The notes beneath the pieces were generated by a model. The model was not told the origin of the DNA. It saw only the letters and a list, made by a program, of their open reading frames with translations, and did no database searches. Source: Pseudo-nitzschia pungens (Eukaryota > Bacillariophyta > Bacillariophyceae > Bacillariales > Bacillariaceae). Taken from it: DNA of 64,000 nt. Positions 45,801 through 56,900 of this stretch are shown here, piece after piece (the first letter of the stretch is position 1; the number at the start of each line of letters is the position of its first letter). Made by a program: the position numbers and the translations under genes. The stretch is from assembly GCA_037355855.1 (NCBI GenBank), contig CM074761.1, forward strand, positions 1,302,001 through 1,366,000, given 5' to 3'.

Positions 45801-48800
45801 CAATCAGAAGTCGCGAAGGGGAATGGTGAAAAGGCATTTTGGTCAGAAACATTTGACGCTTCAACAGAAGTGGAAAATAATCCTACGTTTGACATTTCAT
45901 CTTCGAAATCAGATCCACCATTTGGTGATGAAAACAAATCAGAATCAGTCTTCTCTTCAACGTCTTGAATCATTTGTGATCTCAAAGCAATAAATGTTGT
46001 AGCAGCGACAACCGCGACAAACAAAGCAGCCGTGGCCAACTCGATCTTCTCATCGTCGTCGTTGTAGTTCTTCACAAGTTCCAATATGCTCGGATCCTCC
46101 AAAATGTTTATCCTGGACACAACTTCGGAAAGATCGTTCCATATTTCGTCCACCGAAAACGCATCAGATAGAGTCTCCATCGCATCCCTCGAGAGATGGG
46201 ATAATTTCGTCACGCCATCTTCCCCAAATATGGCAAGTGCAGAAGACGTCAGTTCAGACAGAGTCGTGAAAGAACTGCTCAGGTCAACGTTTAATGGACT
46301 CAGGTCGGTTCCAATCAGCTGTCTACCTGCCGAAGCAAGGTCCATAACTACCTTCTCCAATTCGTTTGAGACTTCATTGCGAGTTAGGCTGATCTCTTTC
46401 GCAAAACTTTTGATATCGTTTAATGCTTCGATTTCGATTTTCATCTCCCCATCTTCACCATCCTCTGTCATCGGTTCTATTCCTCCGTCTGTTACGGATT
46501 TTCCCCCATCAATGCCTGTATCATTAATCGGCTCTTCCTCTTGGCGTTCGTCAGGTTGTTCTTGAACTGATCCCTCTATTTCGACTTGTGATTTCGACAC
46601 CAGTTCCATTTCTTTGTTCACTTCATTTCTATCATCTAGCTTCGTTGACGTTTCTTCGTTTTTTTCTCCGTCTCTTTGTTGAACAAGCTCATCTGTATCT
46701 GATAGTCTTTCCATTCTTGTATCATGTGCAAGAATGTCCACCTTATCATATGGCAAGGGTCCCTTTTCCTCCTTGTAAGTATCCATGGTTAATATTTTGT
46801 CTTTGTGCACTAACTCCCCCGTATATCCTGACGGATCTTTGATTGTATCCGGTTTGACCTCTGCCTCCTCTTCACGATCTTTCACTCTGACTTGGTCAAC
46901 TATTTGATACGACAAACTTTCCTTTCTTCCTTCCTCAACATAATCTGTATCTGAAGGTACTGCTGTCGCTGCATCCAATTTTTTTGTCTCTTCCTCCTCT
47001 TCACTATCCATTTCTCGTTGCATCAACTCATCTGTATTTGTGGGTACTTCCGTAGCTGTATCTGTTTTTGCCTCCAACTGCTCTTCACTATCTATATCTT
47101 GTTGCACCGACTCATCTGTATCTGCCAGTGCTTCTATTGCTGTATCTATTTTTACCTCCACCTGCTCTTCAGTATCTATGTCTTGTTGCACAAACTCATC
47201 TCTATCTGTCAGTCGGTCTATCGTTGTATCTGTTTTTAACTGCGCCTCCCCGTCACTGTTTATGTCTTGCTGCATCAACTCATCTCTATAAGTCAATCCC
47301 TCTGTCGCTGTGTCTGGTTTTACCAGCGCCTCCTCTTCAGTATCCATGTATTGTTGCACAGAATCATCTTTATCAGTGCGTGCTTCTGCCGCTGAACTCA
47401 TTTTTTCCTCGGACTTCTCTTCAGTATCCATGTCTTGTTGCACTGATTCATCTTTATCTGTGGGAGCTTCTGTCGCTGCATCAAATTTTACCTCTTCCTC
47501 CTCTTCACTATCTATGTGTTGTTGCACCGATTCATCTCTATCTGCGGGTGCTTCTGTTGCTGCATCCAATTTTATCTCTTCCTCCTTTTCACTATCAATG
47601 TGTTGTTGCACTGAGTCTTCTGCATCTGCGGGTGAAACTATATCCAGTTTGACCTCCACATCCTCCCCAATATCTATGTCCTGTTGCAACGACTCATCTC
47701 TATCTGTTGGTGCTTCAGTCTCTATATCCAATTTTACCTCTACCTCCTCATCACTAGCCATGAGTTCTTGCACCGATTCATCTGTATCTGCAATTGTGTC
47801 CGTCACTGTATCCACTACTATCTCCACCTCTACCTCCTCTTCACTATCTATTTCTTGTTGCACCGACACATCTGTATCTGCAGTTGCTTCTATCCCTGTG
47901 TCTGTTTTTACCTGCGCCTCCTCTTCTACGTCTTGTTGCACCGACTCATCTGTATCTGTGGTTGCTTCCGTAGCAGTAGCTGTTTTTGCCTCCACCTCCT
48001 CTTCACTTTCTTTGTCTTGTTGCACCGACTCATCTATAGCTGCGAGTGCTTCTGTCGTTGCAACGTTTTCTACTTTTACCTTCTCTTCAATATCTATGTC
48101 TTCTTGCACCCACTCATCTAGATCTGCGGGTGCTGCTGTCGCTGCATCCAAATTTACCTGCGCCTCCTCTTCTACGTCTTGTTGCACCGACTCATCTGTA
48201 TCTGCTGGTACTTCCGTTGTTACATCGGTTTCTATATTTGCGTTCTCTTCAATGTCTATGGCTTGTTGCATCGACTCATCCATATCTGCGGGTGCTGCTG
48301 TCGCTGCATCCAAATTTACCTGCGCCTCTGCTTCTACGTCTTGTTGTACCAACCCATCCATATCTGTGGGTGCTTCTGTCGTTGCATCGATTTCTACCTT
48401 TGCCTCATCTTCAATATCTATGCCTTGTTGCACCGACTTCTGTATATCTGCAGGTGCTGCTGTCGCTGCATCCAAATTTACCTGCGCCCCCTCTTCTTTG
48501 TCTTGTTGCACCAACCCATCTATATCTGCGGTTGCTTCTGTCGTTGCATCGGTTTCTACCTTTGCCTTATCTTCACTGTCTATGTCTTGTTGCACCGACT
48601 CATCCATATCTGCGGGTGCTGCTGTCGCTGCATCCAAACTTATCTCCGCCTCCTCTTCTATGTCTTGCTGCACTATGTCTTGTTGCACCGACTCATTTGT
48701 ATCTGCGGATGCTGCTGTCGCTGCATCGAAATTTACCTGCGCCCCCTCTTCTATGTCTTGTTGCACCAACCCATCTATATCTGCGGTTGCTTCTGTCGTT

Positions 48801-51800
48801 GCATCGGTTTCTACCTTTGCCTTATCTTCACTATCTATGTCTTGTTGCACCGACTCATCCATATCTGCGGGTGCTGCTGTCGCTGCATCCAAATTTACCT
48901 CCGCCTCCTCTTCTATATCTTGCTGCACTATGTCTTGTTGCACCGACTCATTTGTATCTGCAGATGCTGCTGTCGCTGCATCGAAATTTACCTGCGCCCC
49001 CTCTTCTATGTCTTGTTGCACCAACCCATCTATATCTGCGGTTGCTTCTGTCGTTGCATCGGTTTCTACCTTTGCCTTATCTTCACTATCTATGTCTTGT
49101 TGCACCGACTCATCCATATCTGCGGGTGCTGCTGTCGCTGCATCCAATTTTACCTCCGCCTCCTCTTCTATATCTTGCTGCACTATGTCTTGTTGCACCG
49201 ACTCATTTGTATCTGCAGATGCTGCTGTCGCTGCATCGAAATTTACCTGCGCCCCCTCTTCTATGTCTTGTTGCACCAACCCATCTATATCTGCGGTTGC
49301 TTCTGTCGTTGCATCGGTTTCTACCTTTGCCTTATCTTCACTATCTATGTCTTGTTGCACCGACTCATCCATATCTGCGGGTGCTGCTGTCGCTGCATCC
49401 AATTTTACCTGCGCCTCCTCTTTTATGTCTTGTTGCACCGACTCATCTGTATCTGCGGGTGCTTCTGTCACTGTATGGATTTTTACATAGTCTTCGCTAT
49501 CTTGTGCCGTTACTTTGTCACTCAATTCATCCAACAAAGTTTCCGTTCTCGAATCTTCACTATATTGTTCAGCGTCTTGGTCAGTTACTTCACCTGACAT
49601 AGTTTCCATTCTCTCTTCATAAGCATCACCCGTTGATTCTTTGTCTCCATTGATTTCGGTTTGTTGTTGCTCTGACTCCGCCTCTACAATATTCCGTGTA
49701 GCAGCATGGTCTACGTCACCTGCCGAATGTTCTAAGTCTATTTTTCCATCTTTTGCGATGCTTGTGATTGCTTTGTCGCCCTGATTGTCATGAGATTGCC
49801 GTGGTACCGAATTGTCTGTATGCTCCACGAGTTCTCTAATTGGATCAATTTCTTCACGATCTCGTGCAGTAGTTTCGATAAACTCGTCAGACAATAAATT
49901 CCTTCCCTCTGTTTTGATATTCTCAGCTGAATCTTCATCCTGGTAATTTTCAGTTTGTAGCGTCACCATCTTCTTCATTTCTGCAAATACATTCTTCATA
50001 CCTTTCGTCACCGGTGCTTCGGAAATTCTGGGTTCGATTTCTTCGCTCATGTCACCACTTGCTTCGCTCACATCACCGCTATGATATGGTAAAGATCCTT
50101 TTCCCTTTTCCATGGCATTTTCAGCTGATTCGAAATCTGTAATCCCTTTTGTTACAATGGCTCTTTCTTGCTGAATTTCTTCGCCACCATTTATTCTCTC
50201 TTGCAAAGATTTCTCTCCCTCCGTCTTGTCGTCATCTGAAAATCCATTCCCTAAGCTTGTATCTTGCATAAATTCTTCCTTTTGAAGCTCTTCTTTGGGT
50301 GGTTGCAGTGACTCTTCGTAATCTCTTTGCATTTCTGACACTATGCCGGGTTCATTCTCTCTTCTATCGAAAACTTCTTCTTCCTTCTCCAACTCCGAAC
50401 TATCGATTCCCACAACATCTGAATCACTTTTTTTACTTACACCACTGGAGTCAGGACCTGTTTTTTGGATTGATCCTTTTGCGTCATCGATCTTTCGCTC
50501 CTGAATTTCAGCATTGTGAAAAGATCCCCTTTCATTGATATCATCCTCTTGACTTTCTTCTAATTCCTTTTCATTAGTCGTATACACAGAACCAACAGAG
50601 GAAAAAAAATCTTCTTCCGACTTTGATTGCTCCTCCGAATTCTCTTTTGGGGATCGCATTTCTCTAAAATTTTCTTCGACTCTCGTAGTTTCGATCATTG
50701 GCTGATACTCTTCATTTTCAGAGTTTTCGTCGCTGTCTTTTACCCCATCCGCTGACTTCGTTGCTGTGGCCATAATCTTCCTGCGTTCGGTATTATTCTC
50801 GTCGTCTTCCTTTATGTTTCGATTGCTACCAGATTCAATCCTCTCTTTCTGCTGTTGAAGCTCATCTACACCGAAACTATCGGCCCTCTCTTGCTGTTGC
50901 TTTTCTTGTTCTCGCAACGCCTCTTCCAACGCTCTAATTCGTTCCTCCAGGTACGGAAGGATCGCTTTTGCTGGTTGAGCGAATTGTATTTCATCACTAT
51001 CTGGTGCTATCGCCATTGAATCCTTTATTATCTCTTCGTCTGGATTTCTTAAAGTTGATTCTTTCGTTATTGTCTCAATCATTGTGTTTGGAATCGAGGG
51101 GGCATCCGCTATTGTCTTTGCATCCATATTGATTGCGTCTCCAACCAAATAAGCTGCTCCTGATAACGCCGCTGTCACAATGATCCCCGCATTGCGATTA
51201 ATTTCAGCTTCAGCTTGTTTTTGCTCCAGTTCTTTAAGTTCTCTCTCTTCTTTCTCAGCCAATAGTCGGACAATCTCTATTTGTTCTTCTAGGTATGCAA
51301 CTTGTTCCTTGTACGGAAATTTTTTTGATAGCTGACCACTTGTATTGGACTCACTGCCGTTTTCCTCCTTCGAAATTAGAGGAGCATTACTGATTCGTAT
51401 GTTTGGTGGCATCAAAGCGTATTTTGTCCCTGTTACTGTTGTCACCAATTTTGAATAAATTGACGATCGCTGCTTGATTATGAATGTTGGCCTTCCGTTT
51501 TGATTGTCCTCTGTCGACAACATTTCAGTTGCGGTTTTTAAGGCTTCTTCTTGCAGAGGTGCAGTGGTTATAATATCCCCATCAGGTATGACCGGATGTC
51601 CCGTGACGGTCCCAACCAGGGAATATTTGGTTGTTCCATCTTCCCTGAGCTGTTCGTCAACAGACCAATCTTGCAACGTCGGTGCTGTTATCGCCTGTTC
51701 ATTAGGAGTTCTATTTGGCGTACCACGATTTATGAGATTCTTGACGATTCTGGGCGTTTTCGGAAGTTTGAAGGCGAATGCAGTAACGTAATGTGATTCG

Positions 51801-52096
51801 GGGGAGGAAATGCTCGATAGCAATAAGATCGTGTATACAATTGCGACCACAAAGTAGAAAAATGTTGCTCTTGCTCTTCTCTTCCCAGAGCGCATATGGG
51901 CCGATTTCATTCTTCTTTCAAACTTCAACAAAAGTTCATCGGTGTCACGATCAGAATACGTATGATCATGCCGATATGCTTGTCCGCAATGCCCATTGTA
52001 TCGACGACTTGACGAGAGTTTGCGCCGTCGGTAGATTTGCCTCTCAGTTACAATAAGATCCTTCGTTGAATCGATTATCCTGTTGCTTCTATCCAT
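39840..52096 (-). CDS. Gene D: very large acidic-repeat, FG-repeat, GOLD-domain protein
   Basis: Two exons, 52096-40334 and 40241-39840, give 4054 aa; a start at 51910 would place MKSAHMRSGKRRAR just before the hydrophobic signal and may be the true one. The signal ends VTA|FAFKLP. A WGHP module lies at about 142-231, followed by VAYLEEQI and LPYLEERI motifs flanking an Ala-rich hydrophobic segment. A long acidic region contains DAATAAPADMDESVQQDID-type repeats (about 870-1730). A membrane-like segment (near 2020-2045) precedes a long FG region (about 2089-3205) with SSPFGTGASTFPK, SFGTGPSAFKKG and NPPFGTPK stickers, then an Arg/Glu coiled coil (about 3275-3830), a GOLD-like domain split by an intron, and a terminal coiled coil. 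The whole 11.8-kb exon is open despite its repeats, which argues for selection. Function unknown. Confidence 0.75.
40242..40333 (-). other. GOLD-domain intron of gene D (92 bp)
   Basis: The donor is GTCAAG|GTAAGA and the acceptor CATAAATAAG|AAA, phase 0. A second possible acceptor 39 bases further on (GGGTCAG|GAC) is also in frame. The chosen one gives KLVPFTKH, which aligns with the exon starts of genes B and E. Confidence 0.75.
44165..45480 (-). repeat. 189-bp tandem repeat in gene D (63-aa FG unit)
   Basis: The marker TCCTGACTTC recurs at 44291, 44480, 44669, 44858, 45047 and 45236, exactly 189 bp apart, with a diverged copy near 45425. Units alternate between a KGVKKSSDPKAG and a KTAQKSSDPKAG form, so the recent expansion was by 378-bp pairs. 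Each unit carries about three [SP]FG or AF stickers. Confidence 0.9.
48280..49490 (-). repeat. 255-bp tandem repeat in gene D (85-aa acidic unit)
   Basis: The marker CATCCATATC recurs at 48601, 48856, 49111 and 49366, exactly 255 bp apart. Each unit encodes DESVQQDID...DAATAA/DATTEA acidic repeats. More diverged, shorter units continue down to about 46960, so this is a recent amplification at one end of an older array. Confidence 0.9.
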
Positions 52097-53973
52097 TTTG
52101 ACCCAAGCACTGGTGGCAAGCCTTTTTTTAGCTACTTGGTAAAGACGACCACCGCAACTGCCTTTCGATCTGTCGCCCTCTACTAACAAGGTTGCTTTGA
52201 GTTGGATCTATTATAATTATTTTTTAGAATTGTTCCCGAGTGCGTAAGGGCTCTGTCGTTACCAGAAGATACAAGCAACAAGCAGAAAGTATTGTTGAAA
52301 ATGGTTGTTTGTGATCTCTCATTATTTTCTTTACATACCGTACGGTCGTACGAAAGAGTTAATTGTACTCGTAAACCTCACTCGTATCCCATTTTGATGT
52401 TTCTGTTCGAAACGGTGAACATCTTCTTCATATCCCAAGAAGCTTTGAATTTGTGTGTTTCAACACTCTCATCTAATTTGATTGGATGAAGAGTTTTTCG
52501 GTTGACCGAACGCGCTCGCACTGCTCGAACCACGCCACAGCCAGCCAACGTATGCGACTAAATCGATTCGATTGTAGGTGCACGCAAGATTGCAATCTGT
52601 TTGTGCGAGTACGGTAATCTTACGTACTTGTACGAGTACTTATTTCGTCGTGGTAATCTTATGTTGGTAGGTAATCTAAGTTACCGTACGAGTAATCTGA
52701 CGTGAGACGAACCACGTACCGGTACAGTTTTTTTTCTGTAGCCTACCCTTTTTCATTAGATATGGATCCTGTTAGTCAAATTTTTGTTTCTGAGAATAGA
52801 AACAGAGAACCCGACTTCAAAAAAAAATTCAATCAAACTACACGTAAACCTTACCTGTACTCGTACGTACGTACTCGTAGTCATTAGTAGTAAAATTACT
52901 ACTCGAAGCGCTGTGGGCTAAATCTGCGCAGATGCCCAAATGTTCATGTGTCAACTTGATTCAGTATTTGCAACAACAACAACAACAACAACAACAACAA
53001 GAGCACCTCTGAAGTCCATAACGACATACCTAATGAAAGAGGAAAGTACGAACTTTCTAACAAGCTATTACATGTTGCTATTGGATGCATACTTTAGGAG
53101 ATAGGAATGCTCAAAAATAAACAACCGCACATGCGCCGATTTTGGACATCGCCATCACTAGACGATAAATACCGTACGACGTAGAAGTAAGTTCGAAGTA
53201 AGTACGAGTAAGGTTAAGGCCTACCGTATTAATCTATCCTTCGATCTCTCCCTTTTTAAGGTCGTAAGGTTTACCGGTACACTGGTACTGGTTAACGTAA
53301 GGTTACTGTTAGTAGGTTAACAATAATAAGAATATTAAAAATTAAGTTAGTGCATGCTTGTTCTAGTGATATGCTGTAAAGTCTGAGTCGTATCGCGTGG
53401 ATAGTCTTTTAGTTGTGTTGCTGTCATTAGAAGTGATAATGATTGCTGGCAATTTATTGTACACAAACTTGAAGAAGGTTTCAAATTCAGCCATGAGCCA
53501 CGAAAGGAACAGGGAGGAAAAATCCACTTGAACCATCTGTGATCAGAGGATGACTGACGTTATTGAAATCTCAGTCTTTTGAGCTTGATGAAGTAAAGTC
53601 AAAACCAATACCAAGAATTGCTGGAACAAAAGCTTTGGAAAATAATTTTCGTTCAGGCCTCGCACTACATGGAAGTAAGAATTTGCGAACGCCAAATCCA
53701 AGGGCTTTCCCAGTAAAAAAGACTATGGCACAACCTACGTGGTCTACTACACATACAGACACGAGTACTTTCTTCGTGACTGTAGCTATTATATGTTCAA
53801 AGCGCTTTATAGATCGGCAATCAATGACAGTTGATGTAAGGTGTTTTCAGAGTGAACAACGCAGCAGAGTTTTGTTGTGATTGCCGAGTACAGTCCTCGC
53901 TAATGATGTATTAGAATCAAGCAATTCCAGACACATCGTTGACCAGACGTATAAATCTAATGATATCCTGCAA
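52097..53973. other. Intergenic region between genes D and E
   Basis: About 1.9 kb with the promoter of gene D and the 3' end of gene E. It contains dense GTAC/AAGGTTAC words near 52610-52725, 52850-52885 and 53170-53310, and a (CAA)n microsatellite at about 52972-53000. An open frame near 53563-53880 is not supported as a gene. Confidence 0.5.
52972..53000. repeat. (CAA)n microsatellite
   Basis: About nine consecutive CAA units in intergenic DNA. Confidence 0.9.
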
Positions 53974-56900
53974 CTAGAAATCGTTGAAAGATTGATCGCT
54001 TTGGAGCCGTCTTGTTGGTTGTTGCTGTCCGGCTGTTTCGACTAGCTTTTTCAATCGCTCTTCATCGGCCATTATTGTTTCAAGCTTGGAACTCTTAGCA
54101 ATGATCTCATTTTGTAATTTCATTACCTCTTGTTCTAATTCGACCACTCTTGCGTTTGATGTTTCGACAATTTCACGTTGAGACTGCAATTCTGTTTCGA
54201 GAAATTTTAGACACGATCTTGCCCGTCGTCTCCGTCCAAGTTTTATTGTTTCTGCGGAAGGAGGAACGACCCGAATTTTATAACCTACACGAACCTTTTC
54301 CAAAAGAGTTGAATAATTGTTAGCAAATTTAAATTGCATCGTGCAAGGGGCGCATCCTGCTGGTACCACTAAGCTTTCGGTTTCAGTCTTCTTCCGGAAT
54401 GCGGTCATTTCCTGGAACCAAGGGAGGACAAAAAAGAGAACAACACAAACGGTAGGAACGCCGAAATGAGACTTAGTCTAACGACTGCAGGCATCGTGAT
54501 CTGTTGGTTGAAATGCAAGAAAATTATAGTTACCTTGATTTTTGCCACCTTCCCTTCGTCCATAAAAGCAGTGATACCAAACCCAAAATCGTACGACTTC
54601 TTCTCAACAGAAAACTCCACAACAGTGCCAGGTGTAGAAACGCGCACCGGAACCGATAGGGTGTTCCCCGCTTGCACAGCGGCATCCCTTTCTGAGAAAA
54701 AACCTTCCTTTGCACTGTAATTCTCCAAGGACGGTCCCCTTATTTCGTTCATCAAAAGTGTCGTACTCGCAAATACTTGCTCAGTCGGCGTGTATAATTT
54801 ATCGCCCTTTGTGATTTTGTCAGCCAGTTTGCTTGCCTCGTCATTCGGTGGATTTTCCTCTGGTAAGGATACTGTTCCCCTACTATCTTCTAGTTGATTA
54901 TTAGCTTCCCTTGTGATTTCTTGTAGAAATTGTAAGTCTCTTGAGCGAGTCTGTTCTTTGAGCTTAAAGTCGTCCTGGCTCATCTTTTGCATCCTTTCTA
55001 CTTCTAGTAATTGAGACGCAACCTCCGATTGCTCTCTTTCGATCTTGTCGTATTTCTGTCGAATATCACTGAAAGATCTGCCATCGCGTTGGCCCTGGGT
55101 TTTCGTTATTTTCAGAGATTCAGCAGACTGATCTGTATTCTCAAGAATAGAAACGTAAGAACTATTCTCTTCTGAAACCTCAGGGTGGTCATTTAAACCA
55201 AATTCCTTTTCTAACCTTTCAAGCTCTGAAAGACGATTTTCTTCCTTTGGTTGTTTGGTCATCAACAGAAAGGCTCTCTTTGCTTCTCTTTCGGTGGTTT
55301 CTTCCTCTAATTTTCTCTGTGCCTCGGCCAGAGCTTCGGCCTCGACCTCTTGCTTTGCTCTGATAGCTGCTTCCTCCTCTGCTTTCCTTCTGGCCTCAGC
55401 CTTTGTTTCGGCCTCTTCCTTTGCTCTGATAGCTGCTTCCTCTTGTGCTTTGCTTCTGGCCTCGGCTGCAGCCTTTGTTTCGGCCTCCTCCTTGGCCCTC
55501 TTCACAGCGAGAGCTTCCTCCTCTGCTTTCTTCTTTGCCTCCGCCTCGGCTGCAGCCTTTGCTTCTGCCTCTTCCTTTGCTTTCATAGCAGCCTCTTCCT
55601 TCGCCTTCTTCATAGCGAGAGCTTCCTCCTCTGCTTTCTCCTTCGCCTCCGCCTCGGCTGCAGCTTTTGTTTCTGCCTCTTCCTTTGCTTTCATAGCTGC
55701 TTCCTGCTCTACTTTTCGTCTGGCCTCAGCTTCAGCCTCTTCCTTTGCTTTCATAGCTGCTTCCTCCTCTGCTTTTCTTCTGGCCTCAGCTTCAGCCTCT
55801 TCCTTCGCCTTCTTCACAGCGAGAGCTTCCTCCTCTGCTTTCTTCTTTGCCTCCGCCTCGGCTGCAGCCTTAGCTTCTGCCTCTTCCATTGCTTTCATAG
55901 CTGCTTCCTCCTCTGCTCTTCTTCTGGCCTCAGCTTCTGCTGCAGCCTTGGCTTCAGCCTCTTCCTTTGCTTTCATTGCGGCCTTAGCGGCCTCCTCGGC
56001 TTTTTCCCTAGCCTCAGCTTCTGCTTTAGCCTTCGCTTTAGCTGCTTCCTCCTCTGCTCTTCTTCTGGCCTCAGCTTCTGCTGCAGCCTTGGTTTCTGCC
56101 TCTTCCTTTGCTTTCATTGCGGCCTTAGCTTCCTCCTCAGCTTTTCTTCTGGCCTCAGCTTCTGCTGCAGCCTTGGCTTCTGCCTCTTCCTTTGCTTTCA
56201 TTGCTGCTTTCTGCTCTGCTTTTCGTCTGGCCTCAGCTTCTGCCGCAGCCTTGGCTTCTGCCTCTTCCTTTGCTTTCATTGCGGCCTTAGCTTCCTGCTC
56301 TGCTTCTCTTCTGGCCTCAGCTTCTGCTTCAGCCTTCGCCTCAGCGTCTTCCTTGGCCTTCATCACAGCAAGAGCTTCCTCCTCTGCTTTCTTCTTTGCC
56401 TCGGCTTCTGCCGCAGCCTTAGCCTCTGCCTCTTCCTTTGCTTTCATAGCTGCTTCCTGCTCTGCTCTTCTTCTGGCCTCAGCTTCTGCTGCAACCTTGG
56501 CTTCTGCCTCTTCCTTTGCTTTCATTGCGGCCTTAGCTTCCTCCTCGGCTTTTCTTCTAGCCTCAGCTTCTGTTTCAGCCTTCGCCTCAGCGTCCTCCTT
56601 GGCCTTCTTCACAGCAAGAGCTTCCTCCTCTGCTTTCTTTCGGGCCTCGACCTCTGCTGCAGCCTTAGCTTCTGCCTCTTCCTTCGCTTTGACTGCGGCC
56701 TTAGCGTCTTCCTCTGCTTTTCTTCTGGCCTCAGCTTCTACTGCAGCCTTTGTTTCGGCCTCTTCCTTAGCCTTCTTTATAGAAAGCGCTTCCTCCTCTG
56801 CTTTCTTCTTTGCCTCGGCCTCGGCTGCAGCCTTTGCTTCTGTCTCTTCCTTGGCCCTCTTCGCAGCAAGAGCTTCCTCCTCTGCTTTCTTCTTTGCCTC

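Noticed and set aside
44165..49490. Regular direct repeats as a possible CRISPR array
   Set aside because: Units are 189 and 255 bp, contiguous without spacers and in coding phase in a spliced eukaryotic gene.
47310..49602. Plus-strand open frames of 470 to 726 codons opposite gene D
   Set aside because: They mirror the 255-bp acidic repeat (Ser/Cys/Thr- or Leu/His-rich nonsense). Gene D's own frame is open for 11.8 kb and ends in a recognisable domain.
53563..53880. 105-codon plus-strand frame between genes D and E
   Set aside because: It has no ATG near its start, an equally open opposite strand and no recognisable domain.
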